From contig NZ_JAKJHZ010000003.1 of the NCBI RefSeq assembly GCF_021648885.1, positions 186,001 through 250,000 on the forward strand: a DNA stretch of 64,000 bases, read 5' to 3'. A program made the position numbers and the translations under genes. The DNA comes from Nocardioides potassii (GTDB taxonomy: Bacteria > Actinomycetota > Actinomycetes > Propionibacteriales > Nocardioidaceae). The notes beneath the pieces were generated by a model that saw only the letters and a list, made by a program, of their open reading frames with translations, made no database searches and had not been told where the DNA came from. Shown piece after piece: positions 1 to 8,259 of this stretch; the first letter of the stretch is position 1; each line of letters starts with the position of its first letter.

Positions 1-725
1 TCGTGACCGAGGTCCGCGCGTACGTCCAGCACCGCCACGTCAAGCGTGCCGCCGCCCATGTCGAACACCAGGAGCTGCCCGCGGACGCCCTGGCCAGATC
101 GCGCCATCCTGCTGTTGACCCATGCAACGCCAGCTGCGATCGGCTCGTCGATGAGGGTGTGGTCGTCGACGGGGAGGCCGGCCGATCGAGCCACCTCGAG
201 GAGTCGCTTCCTCTGGTCTCCGGTCCACATGGCTGGACAGCCGAGGCGCACTACTCCGGGATCGAGGTCAAGGTCATCGCGTGCCCGGAAGGCAAGCTCG
301 TTGAGTAGTTGTCGGATGCCACCGTCGACACTGACCGGGATACCGTCGATGTCGATCTCGGTCTGCCGCTTGGTGATCGCGCGCTTGATCGATCGTCGGA
401 GCCGTTCGACAGGAAGGTCGGCAGCCGCTTCGCCGACCACCAACGCGCCGTCGCCTGCGACTCCGATCAACGAGGGCAGCCAGGACGTGCCTCGTGTGCC
501 GACGGGGAAGACCAGCGGCAGACGCCCGCGTCGACCTTCGGCGACCAAGGTCGTCGAGGTCCCGAAGTCAACCCCGATGGCGTGCGTCAGCAGGGCGACG
601 TCCGTGCCGCCATCGAGCCGCTCAACAAGATGCTCAGGTGCGCTCGGGGTCTGGGATGGCGTCGTGACCAGGGACGCCGCAACGGTCTCCCGAGCAGTTG
701 TCGCTGAACGTTTGAACCACGGCAC
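1..725 (-). CDS. Hsp70-family chaperone ATPase, N-terminal part (runs off left edge)
   Basis: About 241 residues of the nucleotide-binding domain are visible. After a roughly 45-residue leader comes the phosphate-1 motif IGVDFGTSTTLV (about residue 50). The adenosine/connect region includes DEPIAAGVAWV, and the phosphate-2 motif FDMGGGTLDVAVLDV lies next to the window edge. The substrate-binding half is outside the window, so its presence is unknown. I chose GTG at 725 because GGGGGAG lies about nine bases upstream; that Shine-Dalgarno sequence sits over the stop of the preceding gene, which suggests translational coupling. It is the fourth gene of a tight minus-strand run with a GrpE-like fusion and a GmrSD enzyme, so it is probably a dedicated system chaperone rather than housekeeping DnaK. 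Family call is firm; role is inference. Confidence 0.88.
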   Translation of the reverse strand, partial: MPWFKRSATTARETVAASLVTTPSQTPSAPEHLVERLDGGTDVALLTHAIGVDFGTSTTLVAEGRRGRLPLVFPVGTRGTSWLPSLIGVAGDGALVVGEAAADLPVERLRRSIKRAITKRQTEIDIDGIPVSVDGGIRQLLNELAFRARDDLDLDPGVVRLGCPAMWTGDQRKRLLEVARSAGLPVDDHTLIDEPIAAGVAWVNSRMARSGQGVRGQLLVFDMGGGTLDVAVLDVRADLGH

Positions 726-731
726 CTGCGA

Positions 732-2810
732 TCACTCCCCCGTTGGTACTACCTGCGCCTTCACCAGCACAAGCGTGTCCGTGCCGTCCCGCCATGTATA
801 TCCCGGACGTACGACAGTCACCTGCGCTTCGGCCGAGATCGACTGTCCCATCGAGTCGTGGACCTTGGGGTCGAAGGTCGTCTGACGGTCGACCTCGCCG
901 ATGGGATCGAGACCCTCGCGCCTCGTCGCGTGGCTGACGCTCCTCATCAGTCCTTCGTCCTCGGACGCGGCGGCCGATTGTGCTACTTGCGCAGCGACCT
1001 TGGCGAGGACTCGTACGAGGTCGGCGCGCACCTGCCGGTCGTGAGCGCCGCGACTCTCTCCTTGAGCAGAGCGAGCGGCCGCGAGCTCTTCTCCCACTGT
1101 CGCCAGGCGCTGCTCGAGGCGTGCGACATGTCGCTGCAGGTCCAGCTGCTTGTCGGCGCTCGCCTCGACGTCTGCTCGTGCTGCAGCCAGCGCCGACTCC
1201 ATGCGCTGAAGCTTGCGGTCGTCGGTGAGCGTCTCGGCCCATGCTGAGGCCACTTCGTCGTGCCGAGCGGCCCGGAGAATCGCGCCCCTGAGCGTCTCGC
1301 CCGACACCCAACGGGCAACCGGGATCGCTGCCGAGATGATCTGTCCGACACGCGACCGGGACTCCGCCTGATCGACGGCGGCGGTGACCAGCGGCCTCAC
1401 GACCGACTCGGCGATCAGTCGATCCTCGAGCACGTTCGCCAGCGGTCCATGTCCCGCCTCGGCGAGGTCGTCGAAGGTAGCGTCGGTCCACCATGCATCA
1501 GACCTCGCTCGGTCAGGACCCAGCTGGTAGATCGTCGCGACGAGCAGCGAACGTCCACCTGTCCGAGCGAAGGGAACATGGCGCGCCGCCTGGGAGAGTC
1601 GGACAAGCTCGGGCGCAGCCTCACTGTCAATCCTGCTTGCGAGCTTCATCGCTTCGGCTGCCGCCGCCAGGGCCTTGTTCAGTCCGTCGCGTGCTTGGGC
1701 CCTCGTAGTTGCCTTGCGCTCCCCCTCGCGCGCCACCTTGGCGAAGCTCCCCGCAAGCTCGGCAGCGACGGAGAGTGGTACGACGTACGTCGCACTGACC
1801 CGCTCGAGCAGCGAGGTGAGGGCACCAATGAGGCTGGGGGACGCTTGATCGCGATCCAGCTCAGCACGTGCACGTCGTAGCGCAGTCTCGTACTTCGCCT
1901 GGGACAGCCCGGCGGTGTCAGTCTCCAGCAGCCCGTCCTTGCCTCTCCCCAGCGCAACCGCGACCTCGGCACGTTGGCTGAAAGTCAAGGACTGGAGCAG
2001 GTCGCTGAGCTCGGTAGCCTTGAGGCGACCGAGTGTCAGCCCCAGCCTCAGAGGGCGTTGACCAAGCGACGCAAGTCCCGCCTCCGCCTCGTCCCACCCT
2101 TGGGAGACCAGATGGCGGGTGAGCACGTCATCTTCCGCCGGCCGGTCGTGGTCAGAGCTGGCCGCTAATCTTGGAGTGTCGCGAGCATGTGCCTGGTTCT
2201 GCTGGACTGGCTCCGGCGCCGAGCCCTCAGATTGCGTTGTGACGACATCTTCAGGCGTCTCCGTGCTCTCCTCGCCTGCTTCGCTGTCCCTGCTGGCCTC
2301 GACGACAAGGGTGTAGGTGGGAACCTTCGAACCGGAACGCGTGACGACCTCAGAGGCGTCGAGGTGCTTCTTCGCACGTCGCCAGGCTCGGTCCACCACG
2401 CCTGTGTCGATCCCCACGAAGGCCTGCTTGAGCTGACCAGATGTTGCGCCCTTGCGAAAACCTCCGAGCGCCAGGAGGAAGACGTCCGCCGGGGCCGTCT
2501 CGAGGTCGGCAGCAACTCCGTCCGGGTCCAGCTTGAGGCGGTACTGCAGGGAGTGCCGTTCTGGGAAGGACTCAGAGGCCTGGATGTCGTGGTCGACCTC
2601 GCGCCCATCAGGTAGTAACAACCTCCAGGTCTTCCCGCGGACGCGCTCACGCAGGACGCCGACTTCGGACCACGAGCCATCCTGCGACTTGCGAAGCAGG
2701 ACCTTCTCCGGACTGGGCACGACGAGAGTCTGCCACGGGCCATTGCTCGCTGTAGCCTGATGGAACGCTTGTGGTCCCCACTCAGGCGACCAGTGTGCCA
2801 GGTGCTGCAA
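732..2810 (-). CDS. Large protein with C-terminal GrpE-like nucleotide-exchange domain
   Basis: 692 residues. The last ~160 residues look like GrpE: a long coiled coil (about residues 525-590, heptad-rich around LQRHVARLEQRLATVGEEL), then GLDPIGEV, FDPKVHDSM and VVRPGYTWRDG, which align by eye with the GrpE pattern FDPNxHEAV...VVxVxxxGYxxxDRVLRPA. The remaining ~500 residues are not recognised; residues ~110-165 could form a winged-helix-like segment and the middle is alpha-helical. Normal GrpE is only about 200 residues, so this is a large fusion. TTG at 2810 is the only usual start in the right place, 10 bases after the GmrSD stop. The Hsp70 gene follows within a few bases, so the two may form a chaperone/exchange-factor pair. 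No similarity search was possible. Confidence 0.72.
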   Translation of the reverse strand: MQHLAHWSPEWGPQAFHQATASNGPWQTLVVPSPEKVLLRKSQDGSWSEVGVLRERVRGKTWRLLLPDGREVDHDIQASESFPERHSLQYRLKLDPDGVAADLETAPADVFLLALGGFRKGATSGQLKQAFVGIDTGVVDRAWRRAKKHLDASEVVTRSGSKVPTYTLVVEASRDSEAGEESTETPEDVVTTQSEGSAPEPVQQNQAHARDTPRLAASSDHDRPAEDDVLTRHLVSQGWDEAEAGLASLGQRPLRLGLTLGRLKATELSDLLQSLTFSQRAEVAVALGRGKDGLLETDTAGLSQAKYETALRRARAELDRDQASPSLIGALTSLLERVSATYVVPLSVAAELAGSFAKVAREGERKATTRAQARDGLNKALAAAAEAMKLASRIDSEAAPELVRLSQAARHVPFARTGGRSLLVATIYQLGPDRARSDAWWTDATFDDLAEAGHGPLANVLEDRLIAESVVRPLVTAAVDQAESRSRVGQIISAAIPVARWVSGETLRGAILRAARHDEVASAWAETLTDDRKLQRMESALAAARADVEASADKQLDLQRHVARLEQRLATVGEELAAARSAQGESRGAHDRQVRADLVRVLAKVAAQVAQSAAASEDEGLMRSVSHATRREGLDPIGEVDRQTTFDPKVHDSMGQSISAEAQVTVVRPGYTWRDGTDTLVLVKAQVVPTGE

Positions 2811-2820
2811 CCACCGTTCG

Positions 2821-4920
2821 TCAGGAATTTCGATCGAGCGCTTCCTCGCGAAGCCTTCCTAGGCGGCGCCCGTCCGGAAGGGTCCAGAACTGCCAGCCGT
2901 TGGTGGCACCGCCACGCACGGCCTGACCGGCTCCGGACGGGCTGTCGTAAACCTTGTCATCTACCGCCAGACGTCCGTCGGCGAGCACCACGGCGCGCTC
3001 AGGACCGCCGTTGCGTGGACGTAGCTCTGTGCCGACCGGAAGCAGGCCGCTGGCCACGAGGTGCGGGAGGTAGATCTCAGAGGCGCCGGAGTCCTGGCTT
3101 GCTGCGATCACCCGCCCGGCGTGGCCGGCAGGAACGGGCCACGTCGCGAGGAGCGCATCGATCATCCGATCGGTGCGCGCGTCGATGGCCTCCTCATCCC
3201 AGTTCTCGACGTCCCTGATGCGGCCGTTCATCAGGAAGACGTCGTGGTCCTTCAGCTTCCGCTGTTTCCCGGTCGGGCCGCTCCAAGGGCCGTTAGACAC
3301 CGACGCGTTCAGTGAGGCCGTCAAGAGAGTCAAGTTTCCCAGGGCGTGGACGTGGTTCTGACGATCGATCTCCCCCGCAAGGTCGTCGACCGGCCAGTGC
3401 TGCTGCCACCTGCGGGGCAGGACATGCTCGATGTGGAAAGCCTTTCTCGGCACGCGACCGAGGGTGAGCGGCTTGTCGTTGTAGCCGCGCAGGTGGTCCT
3501 CGACGGCCTCGAGGAACATGCGCAAGCGCGGTCGTCGGATACGTCGATAGATGGGCTCCGTGATCAGAGCGGTTCGTATCTCGTCGTCCCCCGGCCAGTA
3601 CGTGCTCTCCACATCGAGCGCGGCTAGGTAGCCGGCGACCTGGGTCGCGAGCTGGTCGTCGGCAACGTCGCGGTGGGCGCGGATCAGGTCCGCGACGACC
3701 CTGCCGAGGTCACCAATCTTCAGCCTCAAAAGTGCTCGCCTGACCAACCAGCTCTCCGTGCTCGCGACCACCGGGTAGAGGGTTGAGTCCGGTCGCGGGC
3801 GTTCGTGGAGCCAGATCAGGATGGGTTTGAGTGTCTCGAGGTCCATGGCCCGCATGCGGTAGACGCACATGAGGACTGGATCCAAGTCGTCGTTCGTAGC
3901 GGCAGACCGCTCAGTCCACGTCTTGTAGAGGTCCGCTTGCTCCTTGATCTGTTGCAGCAGCACCGACATCGACGTGTTGGACTGATGCTCCACGAAGTGC
4001 TTGAAGCGCGTGAACACCACGCGCGGACCGATCTCTTCCCCCGTTCGGGAAATGAGCCACTGGCTGAGGAACAGCGACGAGCGGGACAAGAGATATCGGC
4101 CGACGCTAACTTCCTGCTCCCAGAACGCAGTGTCGAAAGGCCAGTCCTCTTTGTAGGCGCGGGCGGTATCAGCGCCTTCTCCGGTCAGCCGCTGAAAGAC
4201 GTAGTTCTTGATGAGGTCGGCTGCCGTCAGCGGGGTGCCCCGCGCATTCAGGGTCTCGAAAATCTCCTGGGAGTTCTCGTCGTACTTCAGGTCGATGGTG
4301 ACGATCTGAAGTCCCTGCGTCAGCACACTGACCAGTGCTGAAGCGCGCATGGCGAAGTCCGATGCGTCGCCGGATCCCAGCCACGACCGAACTTCGTCGC
4401 TGAAGTAGCGGTGAGCCCGCACGATTCTCGAATCGGCGTGGGGAATGTGCTCGTAGTCGAGGGGTGGGGTCGCGTTCATGACCGCATCGAACGGCTCGTG
4501 GTCCCGATTCGTGTGACGCACTTTGAGGGTGGACTCACCCGGGCCCACGAAGTGAGCTGGGTTGTGCGTCAGGTCGGCCAGCTGTTGGGCCAGGTTGTCG
4601 TGCTCGAGCTCCTCGAGCACCAGAGCGACCGCGTCCATCAGCAGTTGGATGGTCGTGAGACGCTGCTGACCGTCGATGAGGTCACGGGCGGTCAAGCTGT
4701 TGACTCCGGGCTGCTGCGCCTGGAGGACGACAGCGCCGAGAAAGTGCTTTGCGCTGGCGCCCTGGGGAGTGAGGCGGAGCTCAGCGATGCGGCGTACGTC
4801 TTGCCACAGCGGCGTCCACTGGTGCTCTTCTTCCCAGACGTAGGGGCGTTGGAAGATCGGCACCAGAAGGTATTGCGGCAGGTTGAAGATCTCCTGCGGG
4901 GTGCGTACGCCGGTGTCCAT
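2821..4920 (-). CDS. GmrSD-type (DUF262/DUF1524) enzyme with C-terminal RAMA-like domain
   Basis: 699 residues. The DUF262 (GmrS-like, DGQQR) domain occupies roughly the first 250 residues, with FQRPYVW near the start and DLIDGQQRLTTIQLL near residue 80. The DUF1524 (GmrD-like HNH) nuclease motif HIEHVLPRRW is near 493, followed by LGNLTLLTASLN. The C-terminal ~80 residues (VASGLLPVGTELRP, DGRLAVDDKVYDSPSGAG, NGWQFWTLPDG) resemble the RAMA domain found in DNA-modification-linked restriction proteins. GmrSD enzymes are known as type IV, modification-dependent restriction systems using nucleotide hydrolysis. The ATG at 4920 is three bases after the upstream stop. The architecture suggests a single-chain restriction enzyme with an added reader module; substrate is unknown. 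Confidence 0.85.
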   Translation of the reverse strand: MDTGVRTPQEIFNLPQYLLVPIFQRPYVWEEEHQWTPLWQDVRRIAELRLTPQGASAKHFLGAVVLQAQQPGVNSLTARDLIDGQQRLTTIQLLMDAVALVLEELEHDNLAQQLADLTHNPAHFVGPGESTLKVRHTNRDHEPFDAVMNATPPLDYEHIPHADSRIVRAHRYFSDEVRSWLGSGDASDFAMRASALVSVLTQGLQIVTIDLKYDENSQEIFETLNARGTPLTAADLIKNYVFQRLTGEGADTARAYKEDWPFDTAFWEQEVSVGRYLLSRSSLFLSQWLISRTGEEIGPRVVFTRFKHFVEHQSNTSMSVLLQQIKEQADLYKTWTERSAATNDDLDPVLMCVYRMRAMDLETLKPILIWLHERPRPDSTLYPVVASTESWLVRRALLRLKIGDLGRVVADLIRAHRDVADDQLATQVAGYLAALDVESTYWPGDDEIRTALITEPIYRRIRRPRLRMFLEAVEDHLRGYNDKPLTLGRVPRKAFHIEHVLPRRWQQHWPVDDLAGEIDRQNHVHALGNLTLLTASLNASVSNGPWSGPTGKQRKLKDHDVFLMNGRIRDVENWDEEAIDARTDRMIDALLATWPVPAGHAGRVIAASQDSGASEIYLPHLVASGLLPVGTELRPRNGGPERAVVLADGRLAVDDKVYDSPSGAGQAVRGGATNGWQFWTLPDGRRLGRLREEALDRNS

Positions 4921-4923
4921 AGG

Positions 4924-6192
4924 TCACCCGTCCTTGGTGAATCGCTCGCGTGCCTTGTCGCGCGCCCCCCGAAGAATGCCGGCTCCCGCATCCGCTGAAG
5001 CGGACCCGAGCGACTTGGCGGAGCGTCCTGCCATGAGTGCTCGGGCCCTCACCTCCTCACGTGCCTGACCGATCGTCGGGTGCTCGACCAGGACCATCTC
5101 AGGGGCTGGAAGGCGTACAGCAGTGGCGAAGCGAGTGAGCGACGCGTGGATGTCCGACGCCGTCTGTCGCATCTCACGTGCGCTGAGGAGGCGGTGAATC
5201 TCCAAGGGGGCGACGGCTCGCACCTCGTCGACTGCCGACATGACGGTCGCGACTAGCTCCTCATCGCGAGTCCGCTCGGTGGCTAGGGCGTCGCGGGCCT
5301 CGGACAAAGCCGAAGCGAGATGTTCGGGCTGCGTGGCCTGCACGCGGATGAGCCTGAGGTGCTCGAAGAGCAGGAGCGACTGCTCAGCGATCAGGATGAG
5401 GTCGAGGACGTCGCGACCGCCACCGGGCTCGAGGAAGTCGTCGAGCTTGCTCTCGCGCTTTGAGAGGCGGGCACGAGGGTCGATGTCTGCGGCTTGGCTC
5501 CGCACGAACTCGCGCATCTCCTCGAGGGCTCGGTAAAGTCCGGTCCGAACACCAGCAACCGACTCCCAATCCGCGTCCAGCAGCGCGCCCCGGTCGCGTG
5601 ACGACCGAGTGACGCGGTCGAGGTGTCGGTGGGTCCCGATGACCTGACCGATCTGCTGGGCCCGTAGCCGCCTCTGTATGTCGTCGACCCGCTCTTCGAC
5701 GCGTTCGACGGCCGCCTGCACCTCGGCGATGGCTGTCCGCAAGGCCATGGACGTGGCAGCTGTCTGCATCGCAAGCGCTTGTCCGCCGACCAGAGATGCC
5801 CGATCAAACGTCAGCTGACCGGCGAACTGGCCGCTGTCGTTCATCACGAAGCCGTACATGCCGCCGTTGGGCGCCGCTTTCTCGTGAAACTGAGCGAGCT
5901 TGGCCGCACCTTCGGCCGTCAGGCTGAAGTAATCTGCACCGGCTGCCATCACCGCAGCGGCAGACCCAGCCACCGCCGCGGTGTCGGCGAGGCTACGCTT
6001 CGAGACCTGGCTGCCGATGCCACCCAGCGGCTCGAGGACAAGCTTGAACGCGCGTGACCTTCCCTCGGGCGGTCCAACGACAAGCACGCCGTTCTCGTCG
6101 AGGACGACGTGCACATCTGGTCCGTCTGGAAGTCCCAACAGCTCTGCTGGCGCGAGCGTGACCAGCTCGCCCGCGCTCCACGAATCCGTCAT
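4924..6192 (-). CDS. Unknown helical/coiled-coil protein, first gene of GmrSD-GrpE-Hsp70 run
   Basis: 422 residues, not recognised. The N-terminal ~60 residues look beta-rich (VHVVLDENGVLVVGPPEGRS). They are followed by an Ala/Gly-rich stretch around residues 70-90 that is too polar for a clear membrane segment. A heptad-like region about 150-180 (AVERVEERVDDIQRRL) probably forms a coiled coil, and the rest is predicted helical. The C-terminus is basic and Ala-rich. The ATG at 6192 has GGGGAAAA just upstream. It is separated from the following GmrSD gene by three bases, so co-translation and a shared role are likely. A regulatory or scaffold subunit of the restriction system is possible but not shown by the sequence. 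Confidence 0.7.
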   Translation of the reverse strand: MTDSWSAGELVTLAPAELLGLPDGPDVHVVLDENGVLVVGPPEGRSRAFKLVLEPLGGIGSQVSKRSLADTAAVAGSAAAVMAAGADYFSLTAEGAAKLAQFHEKAAPNGGMYGFVMNDSGQFAGQLTFDRASLVGGQALAMQTAATSMALRTAIAEVQAAVERVEERVDDIQRRLRAQQIGQVIGTHRHLDRVTRSSRDRGALLDADWESVAGVRTGLYRALEEMREFVRSQAADIDPRARLSKRESKLDDFLEPGGGRDVLDLILIAEQSLLLFEHLRLIRVQATQPEHLASALSEARDALATERTRDEELVATVMSAVDEVRAVAPLEIHRLLSAREMRQTASDIHASLTRFATAVRLPAPEMVLVEHPTIGQAREEVRARALMAGRSAKSLGSASADAGAGILRGARDKARERFTKDG

Positions 6193-6302
6193 GTTTTCCC
6201 CATGATCAGGTTGGTGCCGTTGTCCTGCCGGTTTGCCGACGACACGATGTCACGATGTCCACCATCCAGGACCTGTTTCGATCAGCTGCCGCACGTGAGA
6301 CG
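6193..6302. promoter_or_regulatory. Leader of the four-gene GmrSD/GrpE/Hsp70 run with tandem 8-mer
   Basis: This 110-base gap is the longest one inside the minus-strand island. It holds two abutting copies of ACGATGTC at 6244-6251 and 6252-6259 (GACATCGT on the coding strand). It is a plausible promoter/operator for the genes to its left. I could not find a convincing -35/-10 pair. Confidence 0.35.
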
Positions 6303-7334
6303 TCACTTGAGCACGTAGCGCGCCTTCATTCGCTGTGCCCATTCGCTGAGTCCGGGGATCCGGGCAGCCTCGCCGAACAGTTGGCGATGGCTCCAGAACT
6401 TGACCGGCACGACTGATCCAACTGCCTCGTCAAGGGTGTTCGCGACGCGCTTGGCCGTCTTGTCGTCGTGCCGAGCCAGCACGACAGCGATCCCCGCCTC
6501 GACCGCTCCGTCAGGGCCAGAGTCAGCGGTGATGCCCCGTCGACGTACTGAATCGGTGAGCATGACCTGACGGAGCACCTGGCTGCACCCAGCGTCGACG
6601 AGCCTCTTTGTCGCTTCCTCGTCGAGTCCTAGAGACATGAGGTGCTCCTCGTAACGCGTCCAACGAACGGGAGCCGGGCTGAAGGTATCGGTGAACTTGA
6701 CCTCGATCGTGATGAGGGTCCTGGTGTTGTCGGTCAGGTCCAGGCAGGCAGCCACATCCGCTCCGGACTTGTCGTCGGTATGCGATTGACGAGGTGGGAA
6801 CCACTCGGCCTCGACGCCTTCAAGCATGTGCGCGGCAGGCGTCCCATCAGGAGGGGCAAGCGTGCCGAGGTGTGCCACGTCCAGCCCGGTCATCGCACCG
6901 AGAAGAGCGGCAGCCTCGTCTCGGTGCGCCCTGAGGTGTCCCGCGATGCTGAACGCCATCGGCTGCGACGAGAGGAGGTTGCGCCACAGTCGGTCGGGCT
7001 CTGCCTTGCCGTCGATCGTGTTCAGCGCGTCGAGTCGCCCGTGCGTGTAGGACCGTGCCTCGTCCGACATCACGTTCGGGCCGTCGACCACGACGTCCCG
7101 GCCGCGGTCTGTCGCAGCCAGCCAATTGGGCAGCGTCTCGTACCGCGCCCGAACACGAATGTCGTCCTGAGGTGGTCCCGCGGCCCAACGGAGCGTGCTC
7201 GAGCGCCACTCGCCCTGGTGGCGGCGGTGTCGCCGAGTCGCCGGATCGCGGTCGCGCGGAAGTACGCCGTCCCAGTCGCCCACGGTTGCGTTGGTCGGTT
7301 CCGGCTCGGGCAGTCCATCTGCAGTGTCAGCCAT
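6303..7334 (-). CDS. PD-(D/E)XK restriction-type nuclease, PGN_0703-like
   Basis: 343 residues from ATG 7334 (an in-frame TTG lies four codons upstream). The central region carries a nuclease core: NLLSSQPMAFSIAGHL near residues 120-135, the strand SGADVAACLDL, and LITIEVKF, giving the acidic/E-x-K arrangement of PD-(D/E)XK enzymes. The SSQPMAFS stretch resembles the family named PGN_0703 putative restriction endonuclease, which I recall from annotation usage and could not search. The C-terminal third is helical. It lies between the scramblase-like gene and the GmrSD cluster on the same strand, fitting a nuclease of a defence island. Nuclease fold is well supported; specificity is unknown. 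Confidence 0.72.
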   Translation of the reverse strand: MADTADGLPEPEPTNATVGDWDGVLPRDRDPATRRHRRHQGEWRSSTLRWAAGPPQDDIRVRARYETLPNWLAATDRGRDVVVDGPNVMSDEARSYTHGRLDALNTIDGKAEPDRLWRNLLSSQPMAFSIAGHLRAHRDEAAALLGAMTGLDVAHLGTLAPPDGTPAAHMLEGVEAEWFPPRQSHTDDKSGADVAACLDLTDNTRTLITIEVKFTDTFSPAPVRWTRYEEHLMSLGLDEEATKRLVDAGCSQVLRQVMLTDSVRRRGITADSGPDGAVEAGIAVVLARHDDKTAKRVANTLDEAVGSVVPVKFWSHRQLFGEAARIPGLSEWAQRMKARYVLK

Positions 7335-7377
7335 ACCTTGACCCAAGCACCGCCACGCGCGACTCGCTAGTGCCTGA

Positions 7378-8259
7378 TCATTGCTGCCGCAGGGCGGTGT
7401 CGACTGCCAGAGCGGCTGCCATCACGAGCGTTCGCAGTGGCTCTTCTAGCGGACGGTGGATCTCGACCACGTAGTGGTCCGCCTTGGTGAACACCTCTTT
7501 GAGGACGCCGGCATACGTTCGCGTGATCCGTCCGATCTCCGCTCCCGATTCATCGCGGATGCTGAAGTCGGACTGACGGCCGTTCTCGCCTCTGATGGTC
7601 CCGAGGGTCCGTCCGTCAGCCTCCAGCTTGAAGCGCGAGTAGTCGAACGAGATCGCGCGAGCGATCTGCCCGATCTCTCGTCCAGATGGTCCGCGGACCA
7701 CCATCTTTGCCTTGAGCCACACCGTAGGACGAGTCAGCGAGATCAGCTCATTGCCGTCTCGATCCAAGACCTGGAACCTGCGCGTGCGATTGTTGTGAGA
7801 GATGGCCTTCTTGGTGAGGCTCTGACCCACCTCTCGGATGCTGCCCACCTGGCGCCCGGACCGGTCGTGGACCAGGTACTCGGCGTTGACCTCGAGCAGC
7901 TTGCCCTTCTGGTTGACGACCAGCACCGGCTCGTCCAGCCACGAGTCATCTCCCCGGGCTGAACCATCGCTCAAGCCGAGCTTGTTCACCTGCTTCTGGA
8001 TGCGCCTGTCGCTGCGTGATACGGGTTCCGGGTACGTCCTGGGGTCTCGGACGTCCTCCGCAGGACGGATTCGGTCGGCATCGGGAGCTGGTGCTTGATC
8101 TGGGCGCACCTGATCAGCCGTTGGAGGAGGACCCTGGAGCGGGTCGATGCTTTGCTGACCTCGAGATCCCACGTGGTGCGTCCACTCGCGGCCGTCCCAG
8201 TAGCGGTGCTCGTGACGACCGAGGGGATCGGGGTACCAGCCGGCGACCCACGTGCTCAT
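7378..8259 (-). CDS. DUF2510 plus scramblase/LURP-one-related (tubby-like) protein
   Basis: 293 residues. The N-terminus carries the DUF2510 signature (AGWYPDPLGRHEHRYWDG), a short actinobacterial domain often on membrane-associated proteins. After a Pro/Asp-rich linker (about 40-90), residues ~105-290 show repeated beta-strand pairs such as LLEVNAEYLVHDRSGRQVG, FQVLDRDGNELISL and FSIRDESGAEIGRI. These match the phospholipid scramblase-related (tubby-like barrel) fold. No membrane helix is clear apart from a weakly hydrophobic C-terminal Ala stretch. Its ATG overlaps the stop of the upstream DUF4230-like gene by ATGA, so the two are coupled. Scrambling activity is not established for this family in bacteria. 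Confidence 0.75.
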   Translation of the reverse strand: MSTWVAGWYPDPLGRHEHRYWDGREWTHHVGSRGQQSIDPLQGPPPTADQVRPDQAPAPDADRIRPAEDVRDPRTYPEPVSRSDRRIQKQVNKLGLSDGSARGDDSWLDEPVLVVNQKGKLLEVNAEYLVHDRSGRQVGSIREVGQSLTKKAISHNNRTRRFQVLDRDGNELISLTRPTVWLKAKMVVRGPSGREIGQIARAISFDYSRFKLEADGRTLGTIRGENGRQSDFSIRDESGAEIGRITRTYAGVLKEVFTKADHYVVEIHRPLEEPLRTLVMAAALAVDTALRQQ

